Origin: Molossus alvarezi
Taxonomy: Eukaryota > Chordata > Mammalia > Chiroptera > Molossidae
NCBI GenBank assembly: GCA_037176705.1
Contig: CM073889.1
Coordinates: forward strand, 50,399,596-50,463,595
Direction: 5' to 3'
Length of the DNA: 64,000 nucleotides
Within the stretch, counting starts at the first letter, position 1. Every line of letters begins with the position of its first letter. The notes below the pieces were generated by a model. The model was not told where the DNA came from, searched no databases, and was given only the letters and a program-made list of their open reading frames with translations. Made by a program: the position numbers and the translations under genes. Below are positions 31,719 to 43,413 of this stretch, in pieces.

Positions 31719-33847
31719 TCTAGTCAATTTTTGATGGGAGTCTGTAAAGTTTTCTATGTACAATATCATGTCATCTGAAAATAATGACAGTTTCACTTCC
31801 TCCTTACCAATTTATATCCCTTTTATTTTTAATTTTTGTCTAATTGCATGGCTAAGACTTCCAGTACTATTTTAAATTAGAGTGGTGAGGGTTGGCATCC
31901 CAATCTTTTTCCTGTTCTTAAAAGAAATGCTTTTAGTTTTTACCCAACAAGTATGATGTTGGCTGTAGATTTTTTGTATATGGCCTTTATTATGTCAAGA
32001 TATAATCCCTCTATGCCCACATTGCTGAACGTTTTTATCAGAAATGGGTGCTGGTTTTTGTCAAATACATTTTCAGCATCTATCGATAGGATTATATGTT
32101 TTTTATATTTTATTTTGTTTATGTGGTGTATCACATTTCTTGATTTGCAAATATTATAACATCCTTGCATCACTGGGATTACTCCTAGTTGGACTTGGGA
32201 AAAAAATTTTTTTGTTGTATTGCTGGATCGGAAGTGCTAATATTTTGTCAAGAATTTGGCTTCTATGTTCATCAGGAATATTGGCCTATGGTTTTCTTTC
32301 TTAGTAGTGTCTTTATCTAGTTTTGGAATTAGAATTATCCTGGCCTCATAAAATGTGTTTGGAAATCTTTCTTCTTTTTGGAATTTTTGAAATAGATTGA
32401 TGAAAATAGATGTCAGATTTTTTTTGAAATTTAGGTAAAACTCCTCCATGAAGCTTTTTGGGCCTAAGGTTATATTTGCTGGGAATTTCTTGATTCCATT
32501 TTCAATTTCTTTAGTTGTTATTGGTCTTTTCCAGTTTTTATATCTTCCCGTTTCAGTTTTGTGAGACTGTGTGTTTCTAGAAATTTGGCCATTTTGCCTA
32601 GATTGTCCAATTTCTTGGCATATAATTATTCATAATATTTTTAATAATCCTTTGTATTTATGTGAGGTCAGTTGTTACTTTTCCTTTTTACTTTCTCATT
32701 TTGTTTATTTGGGTCATTTCCTTTTGTTTCTTGGTGAGTCTAGCTAAGAGTCCATCAATCTTGTTTATCTTTTAAAAGAACTGGGTCTTTGTTTCATTGA
32801 TCTTTTGAATTTTTTTTTTTCAGTTTCTATCTTATTCATTATTGCTGCCAACCTTTACTATTTCTTTTCTTCTACTTGCTTGGGTTTTGCTTTTGGTTTA
32901 TTTTCTATGTCTTAAGTTGTAAGGTAGATAATCAATTAGAAACCTTTCTTGAGATAGGCCTGTAGTGCTAAGAACTTTCCACTCAGGACTGATTTTACTG
33001 CATCTTATAGAGTTTGTGTTGTGTGTTCATTTTCATTGGTTTCCAGGAAGCTTTTACTTTCTTCCTTGATTTTTGATAACCCATTTGTTAAATAACATGC
33101 TATTTATCCTCCATGTGTTTGAATATTTTTGTTGCAATTAATTTCTTGTTTATGCCACAGTGATCCAAGAAAATGCTTGATATAATTTTAATCTTCTTAG
33201 ACAGTTTGTGTCCTAACATGTGGTCTATCTATGAGAATGTCCCATGTGCATTTGAGAAGAATGTGAATTGTGAAGTTTGGAGGGGGGCAGGTAATTCTCT
33301 GTAGATATCTATTAAATCCATTTGATTTAGTGAATCATTTAGAGATTATGTTCTCCTGTTAATTTTTTGTCTAGAAGATCTATCCAGTGATGTCAGGAGG
33401 GTGATAAAGTCCTCTGCTATTATTGTATAGCTGTTGATTTCTCCTTTGACGTCCTTCAGAAGATTAATGTATTTTGGTGTTCCTATGTTTGGTGCCTATA
33501 TGTTTACCAAGGTTATATCTTCTTGTTAGATAGATCTTTTCAATATTATGTAGTGGCCTTCCTTGTCTCTAGTTATGGCTTCATTTTGAAGTCTATTTTA
33601 TAAGATTTGAGTATTGCTACACCACCTTTTTTCCTTTGCATTTGCTTGAAATTTTTTTTTTCAATTTTTTCACTTTCAACCTATGTGTGTCTTTTGTTAT
33701 GAGGTGGGTCTCTTTTAAACACCATATATATATATATATATATATCTCATGCTTTCTTATCAATTTAGCTACTATGTGTCTTTTGATCTGAGCATTTAAT
33801 CCATTACCTTTAAAGGTTATTATTGATATGTACTTATATATTGCCAT
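31719..33847 (-). pseudogene. L1-C ORF2, 3'-truncated and broken
   Basis: Start codon complement at 33845-33847 (frame reads MAIYKYISIITF). The reverse-transcriptase box reads LSLFSDDMILY, with FSDD in place of FADD, close to the truncated end at 31719. Stops and frameshifts are frequent, and an AT microsatellite sits in the endonuclease part at 33724-33745. Confidence 0.85.
33724..33745. repeat. (AT)n microsatellite inside L1-C
   Basis: About 11 AT units at the ORF2 site that reads acatatatgtga in the other copies. The repeat grew from the short ATATAT already present in L1. Confidence 0.9.
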
Positions 33848-33892
33848 TTTGTTTTATTATGGTTATGTTTCTCTTCCTATTTCTTCTGCTGA

Positions 33893-34690
33893 TTACAGCA
33901 GCCTTTTCAACATTTCTTGCAGTGTTGGTTTGGTGCTAATGTATTCCCTTAGCCTTTTTTTTTTTTTTGTCTGGGAAGCTTTTTATTTTACTTTCTATTT
34001 TAAATGATAGCCTTGCTGGATATAGTAGTCTTAGGTTCAGGTTCTTGTGTTTCATTACCTTGATTACTTCATGCCATTCTCTTGTGGCCTGTAGTGTTTT
34101 TGCTGAGAACTCAGCTAATAACTTTATGGGGTTTCCTTTGTAGGTAACCTGTAGCTTATCTCTTTCTGATTTTAGGATTGTCTCTTTGTCTTTAATTTTT
34201 GGCATTGTAATTATTATGTGTATTGGTGTGGCCCTGTTCGGGTTCTTCTTACTTGAGGCTCTTTTTGCTTCCTGAATTTGTATGACTTTTTCCCTTCACT
34301 AAGCTGGGAAAGTTTTCTGTCACTATTTCTTCTGATATATTCTCTAACACTTACTTATTTTTCTTCTCTTCTGGCACACCTATGATGTGTATGCTGTTAC
34401 ATTTTCAGTTGTCCCACAGTTTTCTTAGTCTATGGTCCTGTTTTATAACTATTTTTGTTTTAGTGTTTTCTTTTTGTTTTTTTGATTGGAAGTTTTTTCT
34501 TCTACCCTGTCTTCTAATTCAGTGATCCAGTCCTCAGCTTTCTCTACTCTGCTTGTTTTTTCTTCCAATATGTTCTTTATTTTTCTTATGTCATTCTTCC
34601 TTTCCAATTGATAGATTTTCTTTCTTTTCTTTTTCTAGATTCCTTCCAATTTTATTCTGAACTTTCAATTTGAATTTTCTTTAATTAAAT
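33893..34690 (-). pseudogene. L1-C ORF1, broken and truncated
   Basis: C-terminal part readable at 33936-34205: MPKIKDKETILKSERDKLQ, then REWHEVIKVMKHKNLNLRL and YPARLSFKIESKIKSFPDKK. The frame end is expected at 33893. The N-terminal part becomes unreadable toward 34690, where the copy stops. Confidence 0.8.
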
Positions 34691-34959
34691 AAAGTAAAAA
34701 TTGAAGAATTAGATTTATTTTTTTCTATTTTTTTATTAACTTTTGTTACAGATATTTCTCCTTTTTCCCCACTGATTCCCCCCTCCCCGTCCCTCCCTGC
34801 CCTTGCCCCAGATTGTTGTCCATGTCCATTGTTCATGCATACATGCATATAAGTTCTGTGGTTTATCTCTCCCCCATGACACCCCTCTTTGGGGATTGTC
34901 AGTATTTACCCCACTTCCATGTCTCTGTGACTACACCATTCCTCAGACTGTTATGTTCA

Positions 34960-37900
34960 TTATATTCCACAAATGAGATCATATGAAACTTGTATTTCTC
35001 TGTTTGGCTTGTTTCACTTACGATGATACTTTCAAGGTCCCTCCATGTAGTCTCAAAGGATAAGAGATCTTTCTTTCTTACCGCTGTGTAGTACTCCATT
35101 GCATATATGTACCACATCTTTTTATCCATTTGTCTACTGATGGACACTTGGGCTGTTTCCAGATCTTAGCTATTATAAATAGTGCTGCTACAAAGATGGG
35201 GGTACATTTATTCTTTCTGATTGGTGTTTTAGCCTTCATAGGGTATATTCCTAGAAGTGGGATAACTGTGTCAAATGGAAGTTCAATTTTTAATTATTTG
35301 AGGTAACACTATATTGTTTTCCATAGTGGCTGCACCAGTCTGCATTCCCACCAGCAGTGCACTAGACCCCCTATTCTCCACACCCTCGCCAACACTTGCT
35401 GTTTGATGATTTATTGATGGCGGCCATTCTGAGAGGTGTGAGGTGATGCCCCATTGTTGTTTTAATTTGCATCTCTCTGATGATTACTGATTATGAGCAT
35501 TTCTTCATATGTTTCTTAGCCCTTTGTATGTCCTGTTTGGAGAGTTGTCTATTTAGTTCCTCTGCCCATTTTTTAATTGGGTTCTTTGTCTTCCTTTTGT
35601 GGAGTTGTATGAGCACTCTATATGTATTGGAAATTAACCCCTTTTCTGATATATCGTTGGCAATTATGCTCTCCGATACAGTGGGTAGCCTTTCCATTTT
35701 GATGATTGTATCTTTCGCTGTGCAGAAGCTTTTTACTTTGATGTAGTCCTGTGTGTTCATTTTCTCCTTTCTTTCTATTGCCTTAGGTGATGTGTCAGTA
35801 AAAATTCTGCTGCATATGATGTCTGAAATTTTGTTGCCTACAGTCTCTTCTAAAATTTTTATGGATTCATGTGTTACATTTAAGTCTTTTATCCATTTTG
35901 AGTTTATTCTCGTGTAGGGTGTAAGTTCATGGTCTAGTTACATTTTCTGCAAGGAGCTGTCCAATTTTTCCAGCACCATTTATTAAAGAGGCTGTCCTCA
36001 CTCCACTGTATGCTCTTGCCAACTTTGTCAAATATTAATTGAGCATATTGCCTAGGGTCTATTTCTGGGTTCTCTGTTCTGTTCCACTGGTATATATGCC
36101 TGTTCTTGTGCCAGTATGAGGCTGTTTTGATTACAGTGGATTTGTTGTATAAGCTGAAATCTGGTATTGTGATCCCTCCAACTTTGTTCTTCCTTTTCGA
36201 GATTGCTGTGGCTATTCGAGGCATTTTTTGGTTCCATATGAACTTTTGAAATAATTGTTCTAATTCTGTGAAGTATGTCATTGGTATTTTGATGAGGATT
36301 GCGTTGAGTCTATACATTGCTTTCGGTAATATGGACATTTTAATGATGTTAATTCTCCCAATCCATGAACAGGATATGTGCTTCCACTTTTTTATATCTT
36401 CCTCTGTTTCTTTTATCAATGACCTGTAGTATTCTGTGAATAGGCCCTTTATTTCTTTGGTTAAGCCTATTCCTAGGTATCTTAATTTTTTTGCCGCGAT
36501 GATAAATGGGATTGTGTTCTTAGGTTCTCTTTCTGTGAGTTCATCACTGGTGTATAAGAATGCTATCAATTTCTTGATTTTAATTTTGTATCCTGCTACT
36601 TTGCCAAATTCATTTATTAAGTCTAGTAAACTTTTGATGGAGTCTTTGGGGTTTTCTATGTACAGTATCATGTCATCTGCAAATAATGACAATTTCACAT
36701 CCTCCTTTCCAATTTGGATCCCTTTTATTTTTTCTTCCTGTCTGATTGCTGTGGCTAAGACTTCCAGTACAATACTAAATAGGAGTGCCGAAAGTGGGCA
36801 TCCTTGCCTAAATACTGTTCTTAATGGAAATGTTTTTAGTTTTTTCCCATTGAGTATGATGTTGGCTGTAGGTCTTTCATATATGGCCTTATTATGTCGA
36901 GATATTATCCCTCTATTCCCACACTGCTGACCAATTTTGTCAGAAATGGATGCTGGATTTGGTCGAATGCTTTTTCAGCATCTATTGATATTATCATGTG
37001 GTTTTTATTCTTCATTTTATTTATGTGGTGTATCACATTTATGGATTTGCGAATATTGTACCAGCCTTGCATCGCTGAGATGAATCCCACTTGGTCATGG
37101 TGGATAGTTTTTTTGGTGTATTGCTGGATCTGATTTGCTAGTATTTTGTTCAGGATTTTGGCGTCTATGTTCATCAGGGATATTGGACTGTAGTTTTCAT
37201 TCTTTGTTGTGTCTTTTTCTGGTTTTGGAATTAGAATTATGCTGGCTTCATAAAACGAGTTTGGAAGTCTTCCTTCTTCTTGAATTTTTTGAAATAGTTT
37301 GAGGAGAATGGGTATTAGTTCTTCTTTGAATATTCGGTAATGCTGCCCCGTGAAGCCATCCGGGCCTGGGAATTTGTTTGCTGGGAGAGTCTTGATTACA
37401 TCTTCAATTTCTTCTGTTGTTATTGGTCTGTTCAAGTTTTCTATCTCTTCCTGATCCAGTTTTGGGAGACTACGTGTTTCTAGAAATTTGTCCTTTTCGC
37501 TTAGATTGTCATATTTGTTGCCATATAATTGTTCATAGTAGTTGTTAACGATCTTTTGTATTTCTGTGGTGTAAGTTGTTATCTCTCCTCTTCCATTTCT
37601 GATTTTGTGTATTTGGGTTCACTCTCTTTGTTTCTTGGTGAGTGTAGCTAAGGGTCCATCAATCTTGTTTATCTTTTCGAAAAATGAGCTCTTTGTTTTA
37701 TTGATCCTTCGAATTGTTTTTTTTTTTTTGTTCTCTATGTCATTTATTTCTGCTCTGATCCTTAGTATTTCCTTCCTTCTTCTTGCTCTGGGGTTTTCTT
37801 TTTGTTTGCTCTCTAATTCTTTAAGATGTGAGGTTAGATATTCTATTAGAGATTTTTCTTCTTTTTTGAGGTAGGCCTGTAGTGCTATGAACTTCCCTCT

Positions 37901-38766
37901 CAGAACTGCTTTTGTTGCATCCCATAGATTTTGTGTTGTTGTGTGTTAATTTTCATTGGTTTCTAGGAAATTTTTTATTTCTTCCTTGATCTCCTCGGTG
38001 ACCCATTCATTGCTTAATAACATGCTATTTAGCTTCCATGTGTTCAAATGTCTTTGTGTGTTCTTCTTGCAATTGATTTCTAGTTTCATGCCATTGTGAT
38101 CTGAGAAGATGCTTGATATGATTTCAATGATCTTGACCTTGTTGAGACTTAGTGCCCCAACATATGGTCTGTCTTTGAGAATGTCTCATGTGCACTTGAG
38201 AAGAATGTGAATTCTGTAGTTTTGGGGTGTAATTCTCTGTAGATATCTATTAAATCCATTTGGTCTAGTGCTTCATTTAGAGTCTCTGTTTCCTTGCTAA
38301 TTTTCTGTCTAGAGGATCTATCCAGTGATGTCAGTGGGGTGTAGAAGTCCCCTGCTATGATTGTATTGCTATCGATTTCTTCTTTGAATTCCTCCAAAAG
38401 ATTTTAAATATATTTTGGTGCTCCTATATTGGGTGCATATATGTTTATCTTCCTGTTGGATAGATCCTTTCAATATTATGTAGTGGCCTTCTTTTCTCTA
38501 ATTATGGCCTTCATTCTGAAATCTATTTTATCAGATATGAGTATTGCTACCCTAGCTTTTTTTTCTTTTCCGTTTGCTTGGAAGATTTTTTTCCATCCCT
38601 TCTCTTTCAACCTATGTGAGTCCTTTGTTGTGAGGTGGGTCTCTTGTAAACAACATATAGATGAATCATTCTTCCTTATCCAATCAGCTACTCTGTGTCT
38701 TTTTATGGGAGCATTCAGTCCGTTTACATTTAAGGTGATTATTGATATGTACTTATTTATTGCCAT
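34960..38766 (-). pseudogene. L1-D ORF2, broken but well preserved
   Basis: ATG complement at 38764-38766, TAA complement at 34960-34962; about 3.8 kb, close to the usual L1 ORF2 length. The endonuclease start MAINKYISIITLNVNGLNA is intact, as is CCLQETHLTTKDSH. Longest open piece: 254 codons at 35934-36698, starting [20 protein letters not shown] with the canonical FADD box. Other open pieces at 36905-37435 and 38149-38397. Several stops and frameshifts remain. Confidence 0.92.
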
Positions 38767-38811
38767 TTTTGTTTAGTGTGGTTCTATTTTTCTTCCCATT
38801 TCTACTGCTAA

Positions 38812-39800
38812 TTACAGCAATCCTTTAACATTTCTTGCAGTGCTGGTTTGGTGCTAATGTGTTCTCTTAGCCTTTTTTTGTCTGGGAAGCTCTTTATTTG
38901 ACCTTCTATTTTGAATGATAACCTTGCTGGGTGGAGTAGTCTTGGATTCAGATCTTTGTTTTTCATGACCTTGATTACTTCATATCATTCCCTTCTGACC
39001 TGTAGTGCTTCTTGTTAGAAATCAGCTGAGAGCCTTATGGGGTTTTCTTTGTATGTAACCTGTTGCTTATCTCTTGCTGCTTTTAGGATTCTCTCTTTGT
39101 CTTTAATTTTTGGCAGTTTGATTAGTATGTGTCTTGGTGTGGGCCTGTTTGGGTTCTTCTTACTTGGGGTTCTCTGTGCTTCTTGAACGTGAATGCCTTC
39201 TTCCTTCACCAAATTAGGGATGTTTTCTGTCACTATTTCTTTGAATATATTCTCTAACCGTTTCTCATTTTCTTCTTCATCAGGGACTCTTATGATGCGA
39301 ATATTATTTCGTTTCCAGTTGTCCCACCATTCTCTTAAGCTGTCATCCTGTTTTTTAAATCGTTTTTTTCCTTTTGGTTTTCTGATTGGTTGATTTCTTC
39401 TAGCCTGTCTTCTAATTTACTGATGCAGTCCTCAGTTCCCCTACTTTGCTTTTTAGACCTTTCAATGTGTTTTTCATTTCTGATATGTCATTCTTCATTT
39501 CTTACTGTTGGTTTTTAATTTCCAACTGGTTGATTTTCAGCATTTCCATGTCTTTACTCATGGTGCTCATTTCTTTACACATGCTGTTGAGCTTCCTCAA
39601 CATCATGGCTCTAAATTCTAGTTCTGTTAACTTGCTTAACTGCACCTCATTTATCTCATCTTCTGTAGAGTTCTCTTGTTCTTTCATTTGGCTTTTGTTT
39701 CTGTTTTTCACCATTTTTGCTATCACAGTGGGCTTTGGAGTCTTCCAAACTTTCCCTGTGGTTGTTGGTGTTCTGCTGTTTGTGGCTCCCTCTCCTGGGT
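38812..39800 (-). pseudogene. L1-D ORF1, broken
   Basis: The RNA-binding half is readable at 39015-39233 (NIPNLVKEEGIHVQEAQRTP, then PRHILIKLPKIKDKERILKA). The N-terminal coiled-coil part is readable at 39502-39726 (LSKLTELEFRAMMLRKLNSM). Frame breaks separate the two. The start is uncertain, near 39790. Confidence 0.82.
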
Positions 39801-40848
39801 TTGGATGAACCAGGAAGACCCACTTTAAACACCACTGACAAGTATTAGCTTTTCTGGTTAGTGTTGCTAGACCAGGGAATGGTAGTTATCCTCTAGCTTT
39901 TTTTGCCTGGAGGCTATTAGTAGAGGTCACCTGAAGACCCTTGTTTTCTGAGTTTCCCAAAAAACTTCCATAGGTGCTCAGTGTAAGAGGATTTCCTGAG
40001 GGTCGGGCAGCTGCTGGTTGTTAATGGGCCTCAATTAGCTTTTAAATGGCCACCAAATGGGGTTGAATCTCTGAGGGAGGTGCCCCTGCCTCTCCTCAGG
40101 GCCCTGGGAATGAATAAAATGACCACAGTCCTGTGTGGCAGCACTCAACGAAAGCTCTTAGCACCCTCTAAAACCCGAGTGTCTCCACACAGTTCCAGTC
40201 CAGTCTGCCTTCCCTCTGCCGGAGACCAAGGTGAGTGGCTGCTGCCAACTTAGCCTCTGTCTATACTCTGTGTCACAGAGCCTCCTAGTACTTTTAACCC
40301 AAGGGCGCTGCTTCCAGCAAAGGTCGGCCGCGGCTCTGGCATAAGCGAGGGTGTTGCACTCAACAGAAACCCCTAAGCCGCAGTTGTAGGACACTGCCGA
40401 GGTGGCCGCAGCTTCCAGCAGAGTCCCCTGGTCCCCGCGAGTCCGTGCAGCAGTAGCCGAGGGCTTAGCACACAGAGATCGCAAAACTCAGCCTCGGTAG
40501 CAGCGTCCCGCCGAGTCCTCTGGTCAGCCAGTCCGTGGGGCACCAGCCGAGAGCTTAGCCCGCAGCAGAATTCGCAGGACTCATGCAGGGTTCCAGTCGA
40601 GGTGGCAGCAGCAACTTCCCGCCAAGCCCGTGGTCCCCGCCCAGGCTGCTGCGGACTGTGGGCTCCCGGCCCCCTCTTGTGTCCTCACAAGCCTACCAGG
40701 ATTGAGTCAGTGTCCCTGGTTATGTGGTCCTCCAACTGTGTCTTTCGGTTGCCCCTTCCTGAAGATTTGCCTTGATTTTCGTTGTAAATCCAGTTTGGTC
40801 CTGGGAGATGGTCTGTGTAGCTCCATTCACTCCGCCGCCATTTTTCAC
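39801..40848 (-). promoter_or_regulatory. L1-D 5' UTR, CpG-richer than surroundings
   Basis: About 1 kb. The outer half (40300-40640) keeps many CG dinucleotides (ggtcggccgcggctctggc, ccgagggcttagc, gtcccgccgagtcc), unusual in this AT-rich window. L1 5' UTRs carry an internal promoter and are normally CpG-rich when young. A local repeat of gcagcagtagccgagggctt- and caccagccgagagcttagcc-like text is visible. Confidence 0.75.
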
Positions 40849-42075
40849 CGATCCCAATTGATTGATTTTTAATGTTTCTATATCTTTACTCATGCTATTG
40901 TGCTTCTTATGATTACTACTCTGAACTCCCTTTCGTATATTCTACTTAAATCTATGTCATTTATTTATTCTCCTGCAGAATTATCTTATTCTTTCATTTG
41001 AGATTTGTTTCTTTGTTTCACCATTTTGGCTGTCTCAGTGGGTTTTGAAGCCTGACAAATTTCTCCTGTGGGTGTTGGTGTTCTGCTTACTGTGGCTCCC
41101 TCTACTGGGCTTGAATAAGTGTGAGAAGACCCATATTAAACACCACTGTCAAGTCTTACTTTCCTGGGTAGATTTGCAAGCCCAGGAAAGATTCAGTTAT
41201 CATCTGGCTGTGTACCTGGAGACTGTCTCACTTGATGAGTCACAGTTGGGGCTCTTTTAGCTCATTAAATTGATATGTTCAGTAGTCTCAATTTGCATTT
41301 CTTTGGCCTATCCTGGTGGTGTTGAATTCCTATGGAAGGGACAGTTGCTTTATTCCAGGACTCTCAGAAGGGGCTCTTTGAGTAATATGACTACTGTCTT
41401 GTGAGGTAGTGATTTAGTATAAAACTCCTGGCGTCCACCCCTCTGGAGCCAGGAGCCCTCTTTTCACTCAGTTTCTGTCTAGTGCACCCTCCTTCTTCCA
41501 GAGTCCAAGGTAATTGGCTATACCTGGCTTGGTGCTTTAAAAACAAACAAACAACAACAAAAAATGCTTTCTCAGCAGGGAGCACACACCATTAATACAG
41601 ATCTCCACTGCTATCTGTGGGCTCCCAGCTCTCCCTTCTGTGCCTCGCCAATTTTTACCAGGTTCAATTTGGAGTCCCTTGTTGTTCTGGGTCGGTCCAG
41701 CCACTCTTAAGTTGGCTTTTTCTGATGATTTATCTTTAATTTTTTTCTTTATTAATTTGAGAGAGAGAGGAATGGAGATTGAGAGAGAGAGAGAGAAACA
41801 TATATGAGAAAGAACATCAATTTGCCACCTCCTGCCTGCTTCCCACTAGGGATTTTGCCCAACTCCTGGGCATGTGCCCTGACTGGGAATTGAACTGGAA
41901 ACCTCTTGGTGCATGGGTTGATGTTCAACTCCTGAGGCACACCAACCAGGTGTTGATAATTTATCTTTAAAGCCCCTGGTTTCTCACTCAGAAGTGCACA
42001 CCACTAACATAGCTCTCTGCTGCTATCCTTGGGTTCAAACTTGGTCTTTCTCAACACCCTTATAATTTAAAATTG
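40849..42075 (-). mobile_element. L1-D': ORF1 N-terminal part plus 5' UTR of another L1, split by a SINE
   Basis: Starts in ORF1 (complement of ttgattgatttttaatgtttc) and continues through the ORF1 start and 5' UTR to about 42075, with a SINE at 41740-41953. After the SINE a second, diverged copy of the 5' UTR segment near 41575-41650 appears (gcacaccactaacatagctc versus cacaccattaatacagatctc), so the 5' UTR had a two-unit repeat. It may be the other part of L1-C, separated by L1-D. Confidence 0.78.
41740..41953 (-). mobile_element. Ves-like SINE (older subfamily)
   Basis: Reverse orientation: tttctttattaatttgagagag, purine-rich body, cacctcctgcctgcttccc, head ending gaggcacaccaaccagg. Duplicated target of 17 bp with one mismatch: tgatgatttatctttaa at 41723-41739 and tgataatttatctttaa at 41954-41970. 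Confidence 0.95.
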
Positions 42076-42630
42076 TCTTTATCCAAGATTTGCTTATAAG
42101 TAAATTAACAAGTATTTTTGTTGTTGTTGTTATTGATTCACTGTTATTTTCAACAAAATTTAGTAAAAAGGTCATATGTTGGTGAAAACACTGTAGAGAT
42201 TTTGCCAACATAAATAAATATTGGGTATCTACAACTACACTCTACATATTTGAATCCAAGAGTCACCATTTGTAAATAATATTTGGGAATGATTAGCATG
42301 TGATCACACATCATCATGCATAGTAATTGATTATTGTCTCATGCCATAATTTTCTGCAGCAATTTTAAGGCATACCAGTTGATGTTCCATGTGTGCTAAT
42401 CTGTCAATTTTTTTTAACATATGCGTTCAGAAAACTAATTTTATTATATAACAAATTTTGGCTTTAACAGACACCTTCTTGCCCTAATAAGTCTGTTATA
42501 TCAAGGCTTTACTGTACATAAAATCAACATACTCAAAATTTTGTTGTTGGAAAAAAAAATTAGAAAGGCCTCAGACAAAACTGAGAGAGAAACAAAGAAA
42601 TTACAGAAACAATATTAATAATAAAAAGTA
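42076..42630. other. No firmly recognised feature
   Basis: AT-rich. A patch at about 42455-42520 (ctttaacagacaccttcttg, tctgttatatcaaggctttactgta) has the flavour of a pogo/Tigger-type DNA transposon end, but I cannot assign it. Confidence 0.4.
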
Positions 42631-42875
42631 TGGCCAATTTGGCTCAGTGGTTGGAGCATCAGCCTGTGGTCCAGAGAGACCTGGGTTTGGTTCCCGCTAA
42701 GAGCACATGCCTCAGTTGCAGTTTGTCCCTGGCCCTGGTTGGTCATGTGGCAGCCACTTGATGTGTCCCTTTCACATTGATGTTTCACTCTTTCTCTCTC
42801 TTCCTCTCTCTCCCTCCCACCCTATCTAAACAAAAAAATGGAAAAATGTCCTCCAGTGAGGATAAAAAAAAAAAA
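42631..42875 (+). mobile_element. Ves-like SINE
   Basis: Head tggccaatttggctcagtggttgg with box B-like gggtttggttccc, body, tail-side gtcctccagtgaggataaa and A-run. CpG positions of the young copies are mostly TG or CA here, so it is older than those at 22489 and 60360. Confidence 0.95.
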
Positions 42876-43019
42876 TTAGCAAATAATTATAGATACAGCA
42901 AAGAATTAAAACTTTTGTTAAAAGTAAATATGAATTTGAAAGCAGGTAAAATGGACACCTTCCATTGGAGAACTAGAAATGATCAAGATTACAGGGAGAG
43001 ATAAAATAACTTTTTGTTA

Positions 43020-43128
43020 TTAGATAGATTGTGTATCATAGAAATGTACACTTGAAACCTATGTAATCTTATTAATCAATGTCACCACAATTCATTTAAT
43101 AAAAAAATTAATTAATTAATTAATTAAA
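43020..43128 (+). mobile_element. Old L1 (L1M-type) 3' end
   Basis: gtgtatcatagaaatgtacac, then ttgaaacctatgtaatcttatt, aatgtcaccacaa and an A/T-rich tail with repeated aatt. This is the plus-orientation counterpart of the motif at 14440-14565. Confidence 0.65.
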
Positions 43129-43130
43129 TA

Positions 43131-43340
43131 CAGTCATCCCTTGCCACTTCATGCTTCAACTTTCACGGCTTCACTCTATGGCGGTTTTTTCAAATAACCA
43201 TGATAGAGTGAAGCCACGAAAGTCAAAGCACAAAGTGGCGAGTGAGGAACTGTATATAAATAAAGAATCCTACCTTGCAGAAATTAATTTATCATGGTAG
43301 AGTCTGAAACTGATTAACTGTGATAAACAAGGGCTGACTG
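43131..43340. mobile_element. 210 bp MITE-like DNA transposon with inverted repeats and TA flanks
   Basis: Terminal inverted repeats: cagtcatcccttg at the left and the complement cagtcagcccttg at the right (one mismatch), each bordered by TA (43129-43130 and 43341-43342). The left part also pairs with 43200-43254: gccacttcatgcttcaactttcacgg against the complement of a stretch containing gaaagtcaaagcacaaagtggc. That gives a long internal hairpin. TA target and a CAGT start suggest the Tc1/mariner superfamily (pogo/Tigger-like). No transposase is encoded. Confidence 0.75.
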
Positions 43341-43413
43341 TATTTAAAACTTTCCCTACAAATAACTGCTCTACTTAATTTCCCAGTGAGTTATTTTAAG
43401 ACTCATGATGGCT

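Larger units (their letters stand above)
31719..34723 (-). mobile_element. L1-C: partial LINE-1 (ORF2 N-terminal two thirds plus ORF1 part)
   Basis: Begins in the reverse-transcriptase region of ORF2 and runs 5'-ward through the endonuclease (ORF2 start at 33847), the spacer and most of ORF1 to about 34690. The 3' third of ORF2 and the 3' UTR are absent on the left. More diverged than L1-B and L1-D. The last 30-60 bp before L1-D are hard to assign. Confidence 0.85.
34724..40848 (-). mobile_element. L1-D: full-length LINE-1 with short-type 5' end (about 6.1 kb)
   Basis: 3' tail at 34724 (complement of T-rich plus-strand sequence), 3' UTR to 34959, ORF2 34960-38766, spacer, ORF1 from 38812, and 5' UTR to about 40848, ending in the complement of gaaaaatggcggcggagtg. 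No extra module lies beyond that point; an ORF1 fragment of another L1 begins at once. Best-preserved ORF2 of the window, but still broken. Confidence 0.92.

Noticed and set aside
34640..34724. Clean target-site duplication for L1-D
   Set aside because: attgaagaattagattta on the left and aattgattgattttta on the right look alike but are A/T-rich with several mismatches, so not convincing.
42455..42520. Tigger/pogo transposon end
   Set aside because: Only a vague resemblance; no matching partner end or TA flank found.
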